A stretch of DNA of 64,000 nt from the NCBI GenBank assembly GCA_910584385.1, contig CAJUAK010000005.1, forward strand, positions 65,237 through 129,236, written 5' to 3'. Below, one piece after another: positions 25,932 through 33,470 of this stretch; position 1 is the stretch's first letter; every line of letters begins with the position of its first letter. The position numbers and the translations under genes were made by a program. This stretch comes from an uncultured Alphaproteobacteria bacterium (GTDB lineage: Bacteria > Pseudomonadota > Alphaproteobacteria > RF32 > CAG-239). Below the pieces are notes generated by a model. That model was not told where the DNA came from. It saw only the letters and a program-made list of their open reading frames with translations, and made no database searches.

Positions 25932-25967
25932 TTGGTTTATAACTTTTATTTAGAGGGAGTCCTCACA

Positions 25968-26240
25968 GTGAATAAAAACGAATTGATTACTAGCATTGCT
26001 AGCGAAACCGGCCTTACAAAAACTGATTCTGCTAAGGCTTTGGATGCTTTTATTTCTTCTATCACCGGCGCTTTGAAGAAAGGTGATGAAGTTCGTTTGG
26101 TCGGTTTTGGTACTTTTGCAGTATCTAAGCGCGCAGCTACTACCGGCCGCAATCCTCGCACTGGCGCAGCTATCAAAATTCCGGCTCGCAAACAAGCTAA
26201 ATTTAAAGCTGGTAAAGCTCTGCAGGATTCTGTAAACTAA
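25968..26240 (+). CDS. hup: HU-family DNA-binding protein
   Basis: A 90-residue histone-like nucleoid protein that bends DNA as a dimer. The start MNKNELI, the GFGTFAVSKRAA segment and the arm motif GRNPRTGAAIKIPARK (about residues 54-69) are typical. It starts with GTG at 25968, with an AGAGGGA site about 8 bases upstream; an upstream in-frame extension of 53 codons is rejected because HU homology begins exactly here. Its own promoter and terminator make it a monocistronic, probably highly expressed gene. Confidence 0.94.
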   Translation: MNKNELITSIASETGLTKTDSAKALDAFISSITGALKKGDEVRLVGFGTFAVSKRAATTGRNPRTGAAIKIPARKQAKFKAGKALQDSVN

Positions 26241-26248
26241 TTTAAGTT

Positions 26249-26279
26249 AAGAACCGGTTATCTGCCGGTTCTTTTTTTT
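26249..26279 (+). terminator. Rho-independent terminator of the HU gene
   Basis: AAGAACCGG pairs with CCGGTTCTT around a 7-base loop, followed by a long T run. Confidence 0.92.
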
Positions 26280-26292
26280 AGTTTAAGACAAT

Positions 26293-26327
26293 AAAAGCGA
26301 AATTCTTTTTTGGAATTTCGCTTTTTT
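26293..26327 (-). terminator. Terminator of the CoA-transferase genes
   Basis: AAAAGCGAAATTC pairs with GAATTTCGCTTTT. It is symmetric, lies just after the minus-strand stop codon and can also back up the HU terminator. Confidence 0.85.
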
Positions 26328-26332
26328 GTTGG

Positions 26333-26998
26333 TTAAGCGGCTTGCGCCAGCATATCTTCGGGAATAATCAAGTCTGCTTCAACCGTGGAAGTAATGTCTT
26401 CTAATGAAAACAGCGGGTTGATTTCCTTTAGCAAAAGCCCATCCGGCGTTACTTCCAAAACGCAGCGTTCAGTAATGATTAAGTCAACTTCATGAGCCGC
26501 TGTCAGAGGCAAGGTGCACTTTTTCATGATTTTAATTTTATTCTTTGCAAGGTGCTCCATTGCGACGATAACCTTTTTTGCCCCGACAAGCAAATCCATT
26601 GCGCCGCCCATGCCCGGCACAAAGGCGCCGGGGACCATCCAGTTTGCGATATTTCCTTCCTCATCGACCTGCAAAGCGCCTAAAACAGTTGTATTGACAT
26701 GCCCGCCGCGAATCATGGTAAATGACATAGCCGTATCAAAGAACACTGCGCCGGGGACTGTTGTTACAGGAAGGCCTCCGGCGTTTGTAATCCTTTCATT
26801 CTCTTCTCCGGGGCGCGGGGTGGGGCCAACGCCAATCATGCCGTTTTCAGATTGTATCATAACGTGGACGGAAGAGGGAATATAATTGGCGGCTTCCGTG
26901 GGTAGCCCGATGCCTAATGTAACATAATCGCCCTCATGCAGTTCTTTAGCCACTCTTTTCGCGATGATTTCCCTGATTTGTTCTTTGCTTAATTCCAT
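26333..26998 (-). CDS. 3-oxoacid/short-chain acyl CoA-transferase, subunit B
   Basis: A 221-residue beta subunit of a family I CoA-transferase, which swaps CoA between short-chain acyl-CoAs such as acetoacetyl-CoA, butyryl-CoA or acetyl-CoA and a free acid. The catalytic glutamate sits in SENGMIGVGP (E51), following GIGLPTEAANYIP. The start is placed at 26998 because AGGATG lies 8 bases before it; an ATG three codons upstream is possible. Subunit A ends 16 bases upstream. The exact substrate cannot be decided. Confidence 0.9.
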   Translation of the reverse strand: MELSKEQIREIIAKRVAKELHEGDYVTLGIGLPTEAANYIPSSVHVMIQSENGMIGVGPTPRPGEENERITNAGGLPVTTVPGAVFFDTAMSFTMIRGGHVNTTVLGALQVDEEGNIANWMVPGAFVPGMGGAMDLLVGAKKVIVAMEHLAKNKIKIMKKCTLPLTAAHEVDLIITERCVLEVTPDGLLLKEINPLFSLEDITSTVEADLIIPEDMLAQAA

Positions 26999-27014
26999 TT
27001 TATTCATCCTGATG

Positions 27015-27656
27015 TCAGATAACGATATAATCAATAAAAATTCCCGGAATGGTTATCGTGTTGGGATTAAGGCTGTCTTCTAAAAATTCTTCAGCCTCTA
27101 CGATAACCGTTTTTGCGGCGGTTGCCATAACCGTGTTAAAATTGCGGGTGGAACCTTCCAGATATACATTGCCAAACTTGTCAACTTTTGTGCCGTAAAT
27201 AATTGCAAAATCCGCAGTAAGCGGTTTTTCCAGCAAATAGTCTTTTCCGTCTATGCTGATTATTTGTTTGTCTTTCGCAACAACAGTCCCTATGCCGGTT
27301 GGGGTAAGAATGCCGCCCAGGCCGGCGCCGCCAGCGCGAATCCTCTCCACCAGTGTCCCCATGGGGACGAGTTCGACTTCCAGTTCGCCGTCATGCAGTT
27401 GTTTCCCGGTTTCAGGGTTTGTTCCGATATGGGTAACAATCGCTTTTCTAATTTGTTTGTTGCTGATTAATTTTCCTCGGTCGTGCTCCGGATAAGATGT
27501 GTCATTGGCGATTAGCGTTAATCCGCCGGTTTTATATTCGGTAAGCGCATCAATTGTTTTTACGGGGCTTCCGCATTTAAGAAACCCGCCAATCATTATG
27601 GAGGAGCCGCTTTTAACTAATTTAGCCGCCTCTGTAGCTGTAATCTTTTTTTTCAA
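27015..27656 (-). CDS. 3-oxoacid/short-chain acyl CoA-transferase, subunit A
   Basis: A 213-residue alpha subunit with the family's ATEAAKLVKSGSSIMIGGF, NDTSYPEHDRGKLI and AGGAGLGGILTPTGIGT segments. The usual length is about 215-220. The best start is TTG at 27656, because AGAAGGG lies 6 bases upstream and homology begins there; an ATG at 27689 has no ribosome site. Together with subunit B it forms the complete enzyme. In an anaerobe this could serve butyrate/acetoacetate metabolism, an inference. Confidence 0.88.
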   Translation of the reverse strand: MKKKITATEAAKLVKSGSSIMIGGFLKCGSPVKTIDALTEYKTGGLTLIANDTSYPEHDRGKLISNKQIRKAIVTHIGTNPETGKQLHDGELEVELVPMGTLVERIRAGGAGLGGILTPTGIGTVVAKDKQIISIDGKDYLLEKPLTADFAIIYGTKVDKFGNVYLEGSTRNFNTVMATAAKTVIVEAEEFLEDSLNPNTITIPGIFIDYIVI

Positions 27657-27803
27657 GTTTGACCCTTCTTTTACTGATTTGGCGGGCATTATAACAAAAA
27701 AATATGAAAAGTACAATATTAATAATAGCCCCGGACAAACGCTCTTCAGTTTATTGATATTAAATGATTTTCTAAAAAAAATGATTTTTATGGAATTTTT
27801 TGC

Positions 27804-27832
27804 TTGATTATTTATTTTTGTGAGTGTATAAA
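27804..27832 (+). promoter_or_regulatory. Sigma-70 type promoter of tRNA-Val
   Basis: TTGATT (27804-27809) and TATAAA (27827-27832) with a 17-base spacer, 18 bases before the tRNA. Confidence 0.65.
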
Positions 27833-27850
27833 CTCTCTTGTTAAACGGAT

Positions 27851-27926
27851 GGGAGTTTAGCTCAGCTGGAAGAGCATCTCGTTTACACCGAGAGGGTCGG
27901 GAGTTCGAACCTCTCAACTCCCACCA
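27851..27926 (+). tRNA. tRNA-Val (anticodon TAC)
   Basis: A 76-base tRNA with the acceptor stem GGGAGTT/AACTCCC, an encoded CCA, a TTCGAAC T loop, and the anticodon TAC at 27884-27886. Confidence 0.95.
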
Positions 27927-27929
27927 ATC

Positions 27930-27956
27930 AAAGCCTCCTTCGGGAGGCTTTTTTTT
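27930..27956 (+). terminator. Rho-independent terminator after tRNA-Val
   Basis: AAGCCTCC pairs with GGAGGCTT around a TTCG loop, followed by a T run. Confidence 0.93.
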
Positions 27957-27963
27957 GTGTATA

Positions 27964-27992
27964 GATACCCCCCGGCTAGGCCGGGGGGTATC
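27964..27992. repeat. Perfect 13-base-pair REP-like palindrome
   Basis: GATACCCCCCGGC and GCCGGGGGGTATC form a perfect inverted repeat around TAG, followed by seven T residues. It lies directly after a complete tRNA terminator, so it is redundant as a terminator. Its C-run/G-run stem resembles the palindromes near 61.9-62.1 kb. Confidence 0.7.
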
Positions 27993-28120
27993 TTTTTTTA
28001 AATAAAAACGGTTTGTGAAAATCACCGGGGAGTTATGTAGATTTAAAATTTCCTTAACCTTCTATAAAGCAAAGGCGGATATTATTTCTATAATAGAAAA
28101 TTGTTATTTATGGAGAAGGC

Positions 28121-29323
28121 ATGCAAAAGATAGAGGAAGTTTTAAGCCATTACGGCGTGTCGGGGAAGGTCGTTGCAATTCATGAAGGCCCTTTGGTCAA
28201 GCAAATTGAATTTTTACCGGACCCCGGAACAAAAATGAAAAATATTACATCATCTCTTGATGATATTGCCCGGGAACTTGCTGCGCCGTCTTTGCGTTTG
28301 GAGGCGATTGAAGAAAACGGTACCATCGGTTTCGAATTGCCTGCCGAAACAATGAAAAGCGTAGATTTTCTTTCTTTGCTGCCATCTTCGGAATTTCTGG
28401 CGGCGAAAGGGGCACTGCCAATTATTTTGGGTGTGGATATTAGCGGGCGCCCTGTTATTGCCGATTTGGCAAAAATGCCGCACCTTTTGGTGGCCGGGAC
28501 AACCGGTTCGGGAAAATCCGTCGGGCTTAACAGTTTTATCCTTTCTTTAATTGCAAAAAAGCAGCCAGAAGACTTGAAGTTTGTGTTAATCGACCCGAAA
28601 AGGATAGAATTTGGCATTTATAATAATCAAAAATATCTTTTAACGCCGGTTGTTACTGAAATGGGCGAAGCTTCTGCGGCTTTGTCATTATTGGCGGAAG
28701 AAATGGAACGCCGCTACGCTTTATTTGAAGAAAACCTGGTTAAAAATATTGGCGAATATAACGAATCTGCGGGGCATCTTCCTTATATCGTTTGCGTAAT
28801 TGATGAGTTTGCCGATTTGATGTCTTATGATAAGAAAACATCCGCCATTGTCCAAAGGCTGGCGCAAAAAGCCAGGGCTGCGGGAATTCATCTCATTTTA
28901 GCGACCCAACGTCCCTCGGTTGATGTAGTAACCGGCGTTATAAAAGCTAATTTTCCGACCCGCTTGTCCTATAAAGTGGCAAGTGCTGCAGATTCCCGTA
29001 CGATTTTGGATGCTGCCGGCGCGGAAAAGCTTATCGGGCGCGGTGATGCCTTATATTTGGCCGCTGATGGAAATTTGCAGAGAATACACGGCGCATATGT
29101 CGACAATGCCGGAATTGATAAGATCTTGGCTCCTTATCGGGCAGAAATCAAACCATTGAAGCTCAAAATGGAAAGTAAACCTGCCAATCAGAAAAGTGAA
29201 AAAAGCTTTTTTAGAAAAATGTGGGATTTTTGGAGTTCCCTACGCCAAAGAGACCGGAAAATGATTATAAACGGCATAATGTTTTTGGCAGGCTTTGTCA
29301 GCGGTAAAAAGAAAAGGAGATAG
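28121..29323 (+). CDS. Short FtsK/SpoIIIE-like DNA translocase
   Basis: A 400-residue protein with an FtsK alpha-domain start (about residues 1-100) and a full RecA-like motor: Walker A GTTGSGKS at 126-133, DPKRIEFG near 155, Walker B IVCVIDEFADLM near 226-237, and LILATQRPSVDVVTG near 265. It lacks the four N-terminal membrane helices, the long linker and the C-terminal gamma winged-helix domain that reads KOPS. Instead it ends in a basic stretch and one hydrophobic segment (about 380-393). It heads a gene string with a hydrogenase-system regulator and hydG. It is probably a paralogue of the cell-division FtsK, not the division protein itself. Confidence 0.82.
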   Translation: MQKIEEVLSHYGVSGKVVAIHEGPLVKQIEFLPDPGTKMKNITSSLDDIARELAAPSLRLEAIEENGTIGFELPAETMKSVDFLSLLPSSEFLAAKGALPIILGVDISGRPVIADLAKMPHLLVAGTTGSGKSVGLNSFILSLIAKKQPEDLKFVLIDPKRIEFGIYNNQKYLLTPVVTEMGEASAALSLLAEEMERRYALFEENLVKNIGEYNESAGHLPYIVCVIDEFADLMSYDKKTSAIVQRLAQKARAAGIHLILATQRPSVDVVTGVIKANFPTRLSYKVASAADSRTILDAAGAEKLIGRGDALYLAADGNLQRIHGAYVDNAGIDKILAPYRAEIKPLKLKMESKPANQKSEKSFFRKMWDFWSSLRQRDRKMIINGIMFLAGFVSGKKKRR

Positions 29324-29325
29324 AA

Positions 29326-29619
29326 ATGCATTTAATCATATTAGGGCTTTTGCTTTATGTCATATTTGCGGAATGGCGGAACATGAAACAAGCCGCCGCT
29401 TTGAAAGATTTGGAAAAGAAGCTTGAAAAATATAAAAAAGATAAAACATTATGGTACTCGGGCGTTTTGCCTGCGGCTGACAAAATGTGCCTGTTTGAAG
29501 AAGCCAAAGGCGGCTATGCCTTGTCCTCTTTGGATGATAAGCGCTGGCTTAAAAACGGAGAAGCCGATTTTTTGAAAATCAGCCGTTGGATTTATATTGA
29601 CGACTTGAAAAATTTATAA
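29326..29619 (+). CDS. Small membrane-anchored protein of unknown function
   Basis: A 97-residue protein with one N-terminal membrane segment (about residues 2-15), a lysine-rich probable coiled coil (about 22-42) and a globular remainder rich in Trp, Asp and Lys. It starts 2 bases after the FtsK-like gene, with AAAAGGAGATAGAA upstream, so the two should be translated together. No family is recognised. Confidence 0.7.
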   Translation: MHLIILGLLLYVIFAEWRNMKQAAALKDLEKKLEKYKKDKTLWYSGVLPAADKMCLFEEAKGGYALSSLDDKRWLKNGEADFLKISRWIYIDDLKNL

Positions 29620-29671
29620 GCTTGCAAAAATATTTTTAAAGGGATATCTTTTGGAGAAAGGAGAATATAAA

Positions 29672-29929
29672 ATGGAAAATAAAGTTGCGGTTTTGGCGAT
29701 TATTGTTGAAGACATGAATTCTGTTGAAGAATTAAATGCCGTTTTGCATGATTATTCTTCTTATATTATCGGCCGGATGGGAATTCCATACAGATGCAGG
29801 GGAATTAACGTGATCAGCGTGGCTTTTGATGCGCCGCACGATATTATCAGCGCTGTGGCCGGAAAAATCGGAAGGCTTAAGGGCGTCTGCGCAAAAACGG
29901 CTTATGCCGGCATGCCGGAAGCCGAATAG
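29672..29929 (+). CDS. TM1266-family [FeFe]-hydrogenase system regulator
   Basis: An 85-residue ACT/NikR-like domain protein. IIVEDMNSVEELNAVLHDY followed by IIGRMGIPYRCRGINVISV matches the TM1266 family, which accompanies [FeFe]-hydrogenase and maturase genes in many anaerobes. There is no DNA-binding domain, so regulation would be by ligand or partner binding. The ATG at 29672 is preceded by GAAAGGAG. hydG starts 54 bases downstream. Confidence 0.85.
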   Translation: MENKVAVLAIIVEDMNSVEELNAVLHDYSSYIIGRMGIPYRCRGINVISVAFDAPHDIISAVAGKIGRLKGVCAKTAYAGMPEAE

Positions 29930-29983
29930 TATTTGTTAACTGACGGGGAAGTTTATTCTGACCCATAAGAGAAAGGTGTGGAG

Positions 29984-31402
29984 ATGTATGATCCGAAATC
30001 TTCCAAAGCGGAAGAATTTATTTGCCATGAAGAAATTTTGGCCTCTATGGAATATGCCGAAAAAAACAAAAATAATTTACAGCTTATTGATGAAATTTTA
30101 GAAAAAGCACGTTTGCGCAAAGGGCTTTCCCATCGGGAAGCGGCTGTTTTGCTTGATTGTAACATACCTGAAAAAAATGCTGAAATTTATGCTTTGGCAG
30201 AACAGATAAAAAAAGACTTTTACGGCAACAGAATTGTCCTTTTTGCGCCGCTTTACCTTTCAAACTACTGCGTTAATGGCTGTGTTTATTGCCCATATCA
30301 TGCTAAAAACAAGCATATTCCCCGCAAGAAAATGACGCAGGAAGAAATCAGGAAAGAAGTTATCGCCCTCCAGGATATGGGACATAAGAGACTGGCTTTG
30401 GAAGCCGGGGAAGATCCGGTTAATAACCCGATTGAATATATATTGGAATCCATCAAAACCATTTACGGAATTAAGCATAAAAACGGCGCCATCCGCCGCG
30501 TAAATGTTAATATTGCAGCAACGACGGTCGAAAATTATCGCAAATTGCATGAAGCAGGTATCGGAACCTATATTCTTTTTCAGGAAACATATAATAAAGA
30601 ATCTTATGAAAAACTTCACCCAACCGGGCCAAAGCATAATTATACCTGGCATACGGAAGCTATGGACCGGGCGATGGCCGGCGGCATTGACGATGTGGGC
30701 TTGGGCGTTTTGTTTGGCCTGGAATCATACCGTTACGAGTTTTCAGGAATTTTGATGCATGCCGAACATCTTGAAGCAGCCTTCGGCGTTGGCCCGCATA
30801 CGATTTCAGTGCCGAGAATCCGCCGGGCGGATGACATTGATCCTGATGCGTTTGATAATGGCATTGACGATGATACTTTTGCAAAGATTGTTGCCTGTAT
30901 CCGTATTGCGGTTCCTTATACCGGAATGATTGTTTCCACAAGAGAAAGCCAAAAGACAAGGGAGCGGGTTTTGCATTTGGGAATATCCCAAATCAGCGGC
31001 GGTTCAAAAACAAGCGTCGGCGGTTATAGCGAACCAGAACCGGAAGATGAGAGCTCTGCCCAGTTTGACATCAGCGATAAACGTACATTGGACGAGGTTA
31101 TTAAATGGCTGATGGAGATGGGATATATCCCGAGTTTCTGTACGGCTTGTTACAGGGAAGGGCGCACAGGCGACAGATTTATGGAATTATGCAAAAGCAA
31201 ACAGATTCAAAACTGCTGCCATCCCAATGCTTTGATGACACTGAAAGAATATCTGGTTGATTATGCCAGCCCTGAAACCAGAGCAATCGGCGAAAAACTT
31301 ATTCAGTCGGAACTTGGCAGCATTCCCAAGGAGAAAGTTAAAGAAGTCGTTATTGACCGCCTGGGCAAGATTGAGGATGGCAAACGGGATTTCTATTTTT
31401 AG
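29984..31402 (+). CDS. hydG: [FeFe]-hydrogenase H-cluster maturase HydG
   Basis: A 472-residue radical-SAM tyrosine lyase that makes CO and CN ligands for the H-cluster. The SAM-cluster motif CVNGCVYC gives C96, C100 and C103. The C-terminal second cluster motif CX2CX22C is exact, with C386, C389 and C412, and CTACYREGRTGDRFM separates HydG from ThiH. An [FeFe]-hydrogenase and HydE/HydF are expected elsewhere in the genome. The ATG at 29984 has AAGG 7 bases upstream; a GTG two codons earlier is possible. Confidence 0.94.
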   Translation: MYDPKSSKAEEFICHEEILASMEYAEKNKNNLQLIDEILEKARLRKGLSHREAAVLLDCNIPEKNAEIYALAEQIKKDFYGNRIVLFAPLYLSNYCVNGCVYCPYHAKNKHIPRKKMTQEEIRKEVIALQDMGHKRLALEAGEDPVNNPIEYILESIKTIYGIKHKNGAIRRVNVNIAATTVENYRKLHEAGIGTYILFQETYNKESYEKLHPTGPKHNYTWHTEAMDRAMAGGIDDVGLGVLFGLESYRYEFSGILMHAEHLEAAFGVGPHTISVPRIRRADDIDPDAFDNGIDDDTFAKIVACIRIAVPYTGMIVSTRESQKTRERVLHLGISQISGGSKTSVGGYSEPEPEDESSAQFDISDKRTLDEVIKWLMEMGYIPSFCTACYREGRTGDRFMELCKSKQIQNCCHPNALMTLKEYLVDYASPETRAIGEKLIQSELGSIPKEKVKEVVIDRLGKIEDGKRDFYF

Positions 31403-31411
31403 AGAGGAAAC

Positions 31412-31813
31412 ATGATTAAGCGTTTTTTTACAATGTTTTGCCTTTTAAACCTGGCCGGCTGCGCATGGTTTCAAAACCGGACAAACGGTTTGGCACTCAG
31501 TGCGGCCGCTAAAGAGGATATTAAAAATATTGTATTAAGCTTAAACATGCTCAAAACGGAAATCAGATACGATTATGAAAAGGGCCGGAATGTGTCAAAA
31601 GGCATCATCTCCGGCCAGCCTTTCGGCTTTTTACCTTGGAATGTTGGCAAGGTTAATGAGCGGAAATTTTTTATAGAAGTCGGAGAGCTTAGCTATTTGC
31701 AATGCGAGGGGCTGCTGGAATCCAAGACAGAAGCGGTTTCTGTCAGCGTTAACGGCATTCCTGATGGCTGGTGCGATAATGAAAATGTTATCCGCTGGAT
31801 ATTTAAACGTTAA
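31412..31813 (+). CDS. Small lipoprotein of unknown function after hydG
   Basis: A 133-residue predicted lipoprotein with a signal peptide ending in LAGC (C17). The mature part has two further cysteines (near residues 98 and 119) flanking a VSVNGIPDGW segment, which could form a disulfide in the periplasm. It starts 10 bases after hydG with GAGAGGAAAC upstream and ends at a terminator, so it closes the hydG gene string. No family is recognised. Confidence 0.72.
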   Translation: MIKRFFTMFCLLNLAGCAWFQNRTNGLALSAAAKEDIKNIVLSLNMLKTEIRYDYEKGRNVSKGIISGQPFGFLPWNVGKVNERKFFIEVGELSYLQCEGLLESKTEAVSVSVNGIPDGWCDNENVIRWIFKR

Positions 31814-31814
31814 A

Positions 31815-31848
31815 AAAAAGGCCTCTGAAAACAGAGGCTTTTTTTTTT
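31815..31848 (+). terminator. Terminator of the hydG gene string
   Basis: A GCCTCTG/CAGAGGC stem around AAAA, with A and T tracts on both sides. It may act in both directions, serving the opposing DUF2934 gene. Confidence 0.88.
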
Positions 31849-31860
31849 CAATCTTCAAAT

Positions 31861-32112
31861 TTATTTGGATTTTTTAGAAGATGTTTTTTTGCTTGTCGTT
31901 GTAGACTTAGAGCATTTTTTCAAAGAAGTGCTGCTGCAAGAAGATGACTTCAGGCTGCCCTTTGTATTGATATTGTTATAGCTGTTGGAGAGCTGTTGAA
32001 TAGCCAGGTTCCAGTCGCTGAGGCTGCTGTTGGACTGGCAGCCGTTGTTTTTCCAAATGTAGTAAGCCGCTTCACGAATTGCGTTTTCATCAAAATTAGA
32101 AAATTTGTTCAT
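31861..32112 (-). CDS. DUF2934-domain protein with a Ser/Lys-rich tail
   Basis: An 83-residue protein. The N-terminal half (residues 8-35) has IREAAYYIWKNNGC and LSDWNLA, matching DUF2934. The C-terminal 30 residues are almost entirely Ser, Lys and Thr, like a histone H1 or nucleic-acid-binding tail, with two cysteines. The start is placed at 32112, where GGAG lies 6 bases upstream, rather than at 32124. It is a single gene of unknown function. Confidence 0.7.
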   Translation of the reverse strand: MNKFSNFDENAIREAAYYIWKNNGCQSNSSLSDWNLAIQQLSNSYNNINTKGSLKSSSCSSTSLKKCSKSTTTSKKTSSKKSK

Positions 32113-32178
32113 AGGAATCTCCATTTAGTAAGTTAATTAATTCGTTCTGAAAATTATAATCAATAGTTTAAAAAAATA

Positions 32179-33390
32179 TTAAATACTTAAAATAAATCCA
32201 ATAAAAATCATGATGAGCAAAAGGGCACCGCACAAAATTATCCAAGGGGAGGATTTTGTTGTTTGGCGGAGTTTCCAGTCCGCGGCAAAAATGCCTAAAT
32301 AGCTTACCAGGAACGCGGCGCTTGAAAGGTTTACGATAGAACTGAAATCAAATAAAAAAGTGGCGGCTAAAATTATGCTTATTGTCAGCAAGTTTCCGTA
32401 AGTGCCGTGCTGCCAAAATTTAACCAGATATATTTTAGGCATTGCACCGTGTTCCGCTAAAAATTTATTTATGCGGAAAATGCTGAAATATGTGGCATTT
32501 GTGCCGGTAATAAAAGCAATGAAAGCCGCCATTGAAACAAGAACATAGCCCGTTTTTCCGAGAATCTGCCGAGCAACCAGCGCAATTGCCGTGTCCGGGC
32601 TTTTATCAAAAATATTTTGGGGAATATAATGCAATACCACATGTGTCAAAGCAAGATACAGAGCCATAACGGCGGCAAGTGTCAGAAAAATTCCCCAGGC
32701 AATGGTTTTCGCCGGATTTTTAACATCCGCTGAAGCATTGGTTATAACGCCGTAACCGGCGTAGGCAAAAAAGGTTATGCCAATGCTGCGCCAGAAATCC
32801 AATTTATGCGGAGAATCCTTTGCAAAATGATAAGCTTCATCCGAAGAAAAATATGCCGCAGCGATTAAAACAACCAGAATGCCGATTTTAAGGGCGACAA
32901 GAAGCGTTTCGATTTTTCCGACATCTCCGGCGCCCAGCATATTGACAACTCCCAAAGAAACAATTAAAACGCCGCCAAAAACATTTACCCAAAGCGGGGA
33001 AGGCGGAAGCCCGTCAAAAAACTCCGAAGCGTATATTCCAAACGATTTTGCCATCATTGATATGGAAATGGCTGAGGTTAAAACATAAATAAAAGTCAAG
33101 CCGTTGGCAATCCAGGGAGACTTGAACGCTAAATGGAAGTAGTCGGTCAATCCGCCGGAATTCGGGTATGCGCCGGCTAATTTTGCATATGAATATCCGG
33201 AAAATAACGCTGCCACCCCGGATATGACAAAAGCCAGGTAAGCGAGGTTTCCGCTTAGCAAAACAACTTGCCCCAAAAGTGCAAAAATCCCCGCCCCGAC
33301 AATGGAACCAATGCCAAGGGAAACAATATCTGTTAAATTCATATCATATTTGCGCTGCATTTCTTTCTCCATTTTCCATATAGCTCCCAT
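32179..33390 (-). CDS. APC-superfamily amino acid permease
   Basis: A 403-residue inner-membrane transporter with about 11-12 helices. The APC hallmark GIGSIVGAGIFALLG is at about residues 27-41, on the first helix, and FFAYAGYGVITNASADVKNPAKT (helix 6 and following loop) is given in part near residue 210. It probably imports an amino acid or amine; the substrate is unknown. The start at 33390 has AAAGG 6 bases upstream; later in-frame ATGs at 33372 and 33360 are also possible. It is divergent from the U32 gene. Confidence 0.85.
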   Translation of the reverse strand: MGAIWKMEKEMQRKYDMNLTDIVSLGIGSIVGAGIFALLGQVVLLSGNLAYLAFVISGVAALFSGYSYAKLAGAYPNSGGLTDYFHLAFKSPWIANGLTFIYVLTSAISISMMAKSFGIYASEFFDGLPPSPLWVNVFGGVLIVSLGVVNMLGAGDVGKIETLLVALKIGILVVLIAAAYFSSDEAYHFAKDSPHKLDFWRSIGITFFAYAGYGVITNASADVKNPAKTIAWGIFLTLAAVMALYLALTHVVLHYIPQNIFDKSPDTAIALVARQILGKTGYVLVSMAAFIAFITGTNATYFSIFRINKFLAEHGAMPKIYLVKFWQHGTYGNLLTISIILAATFLFDFSSIVNLSSAAFLVSYLGIFAADWKLRQTTKSSPWIILCGALLLIMIFIGFILSI

Positions 33391-33470
33391 TTTCTGCCTT
33401 TCAAGTTTCCTGATTGACTTTTGCCGGCTTTCGGAATAATTATGAGGCAATTAGGGATAAGGATAAAAAA

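Noticed and set aside
25809..25967. Extended start for HU
   Set aside because: HU proteins are about 90 residues, the homology begins at the GTG at 25968, and the extension crosses the promoter.
27657..28025. N-terminal extension of CoA-transferase subunit A across tRNA-Val
   Set aside because: The extra residues are the translation of a tRNA, its terminator and a palindrome. Subunit A homology begins only at about 27656.
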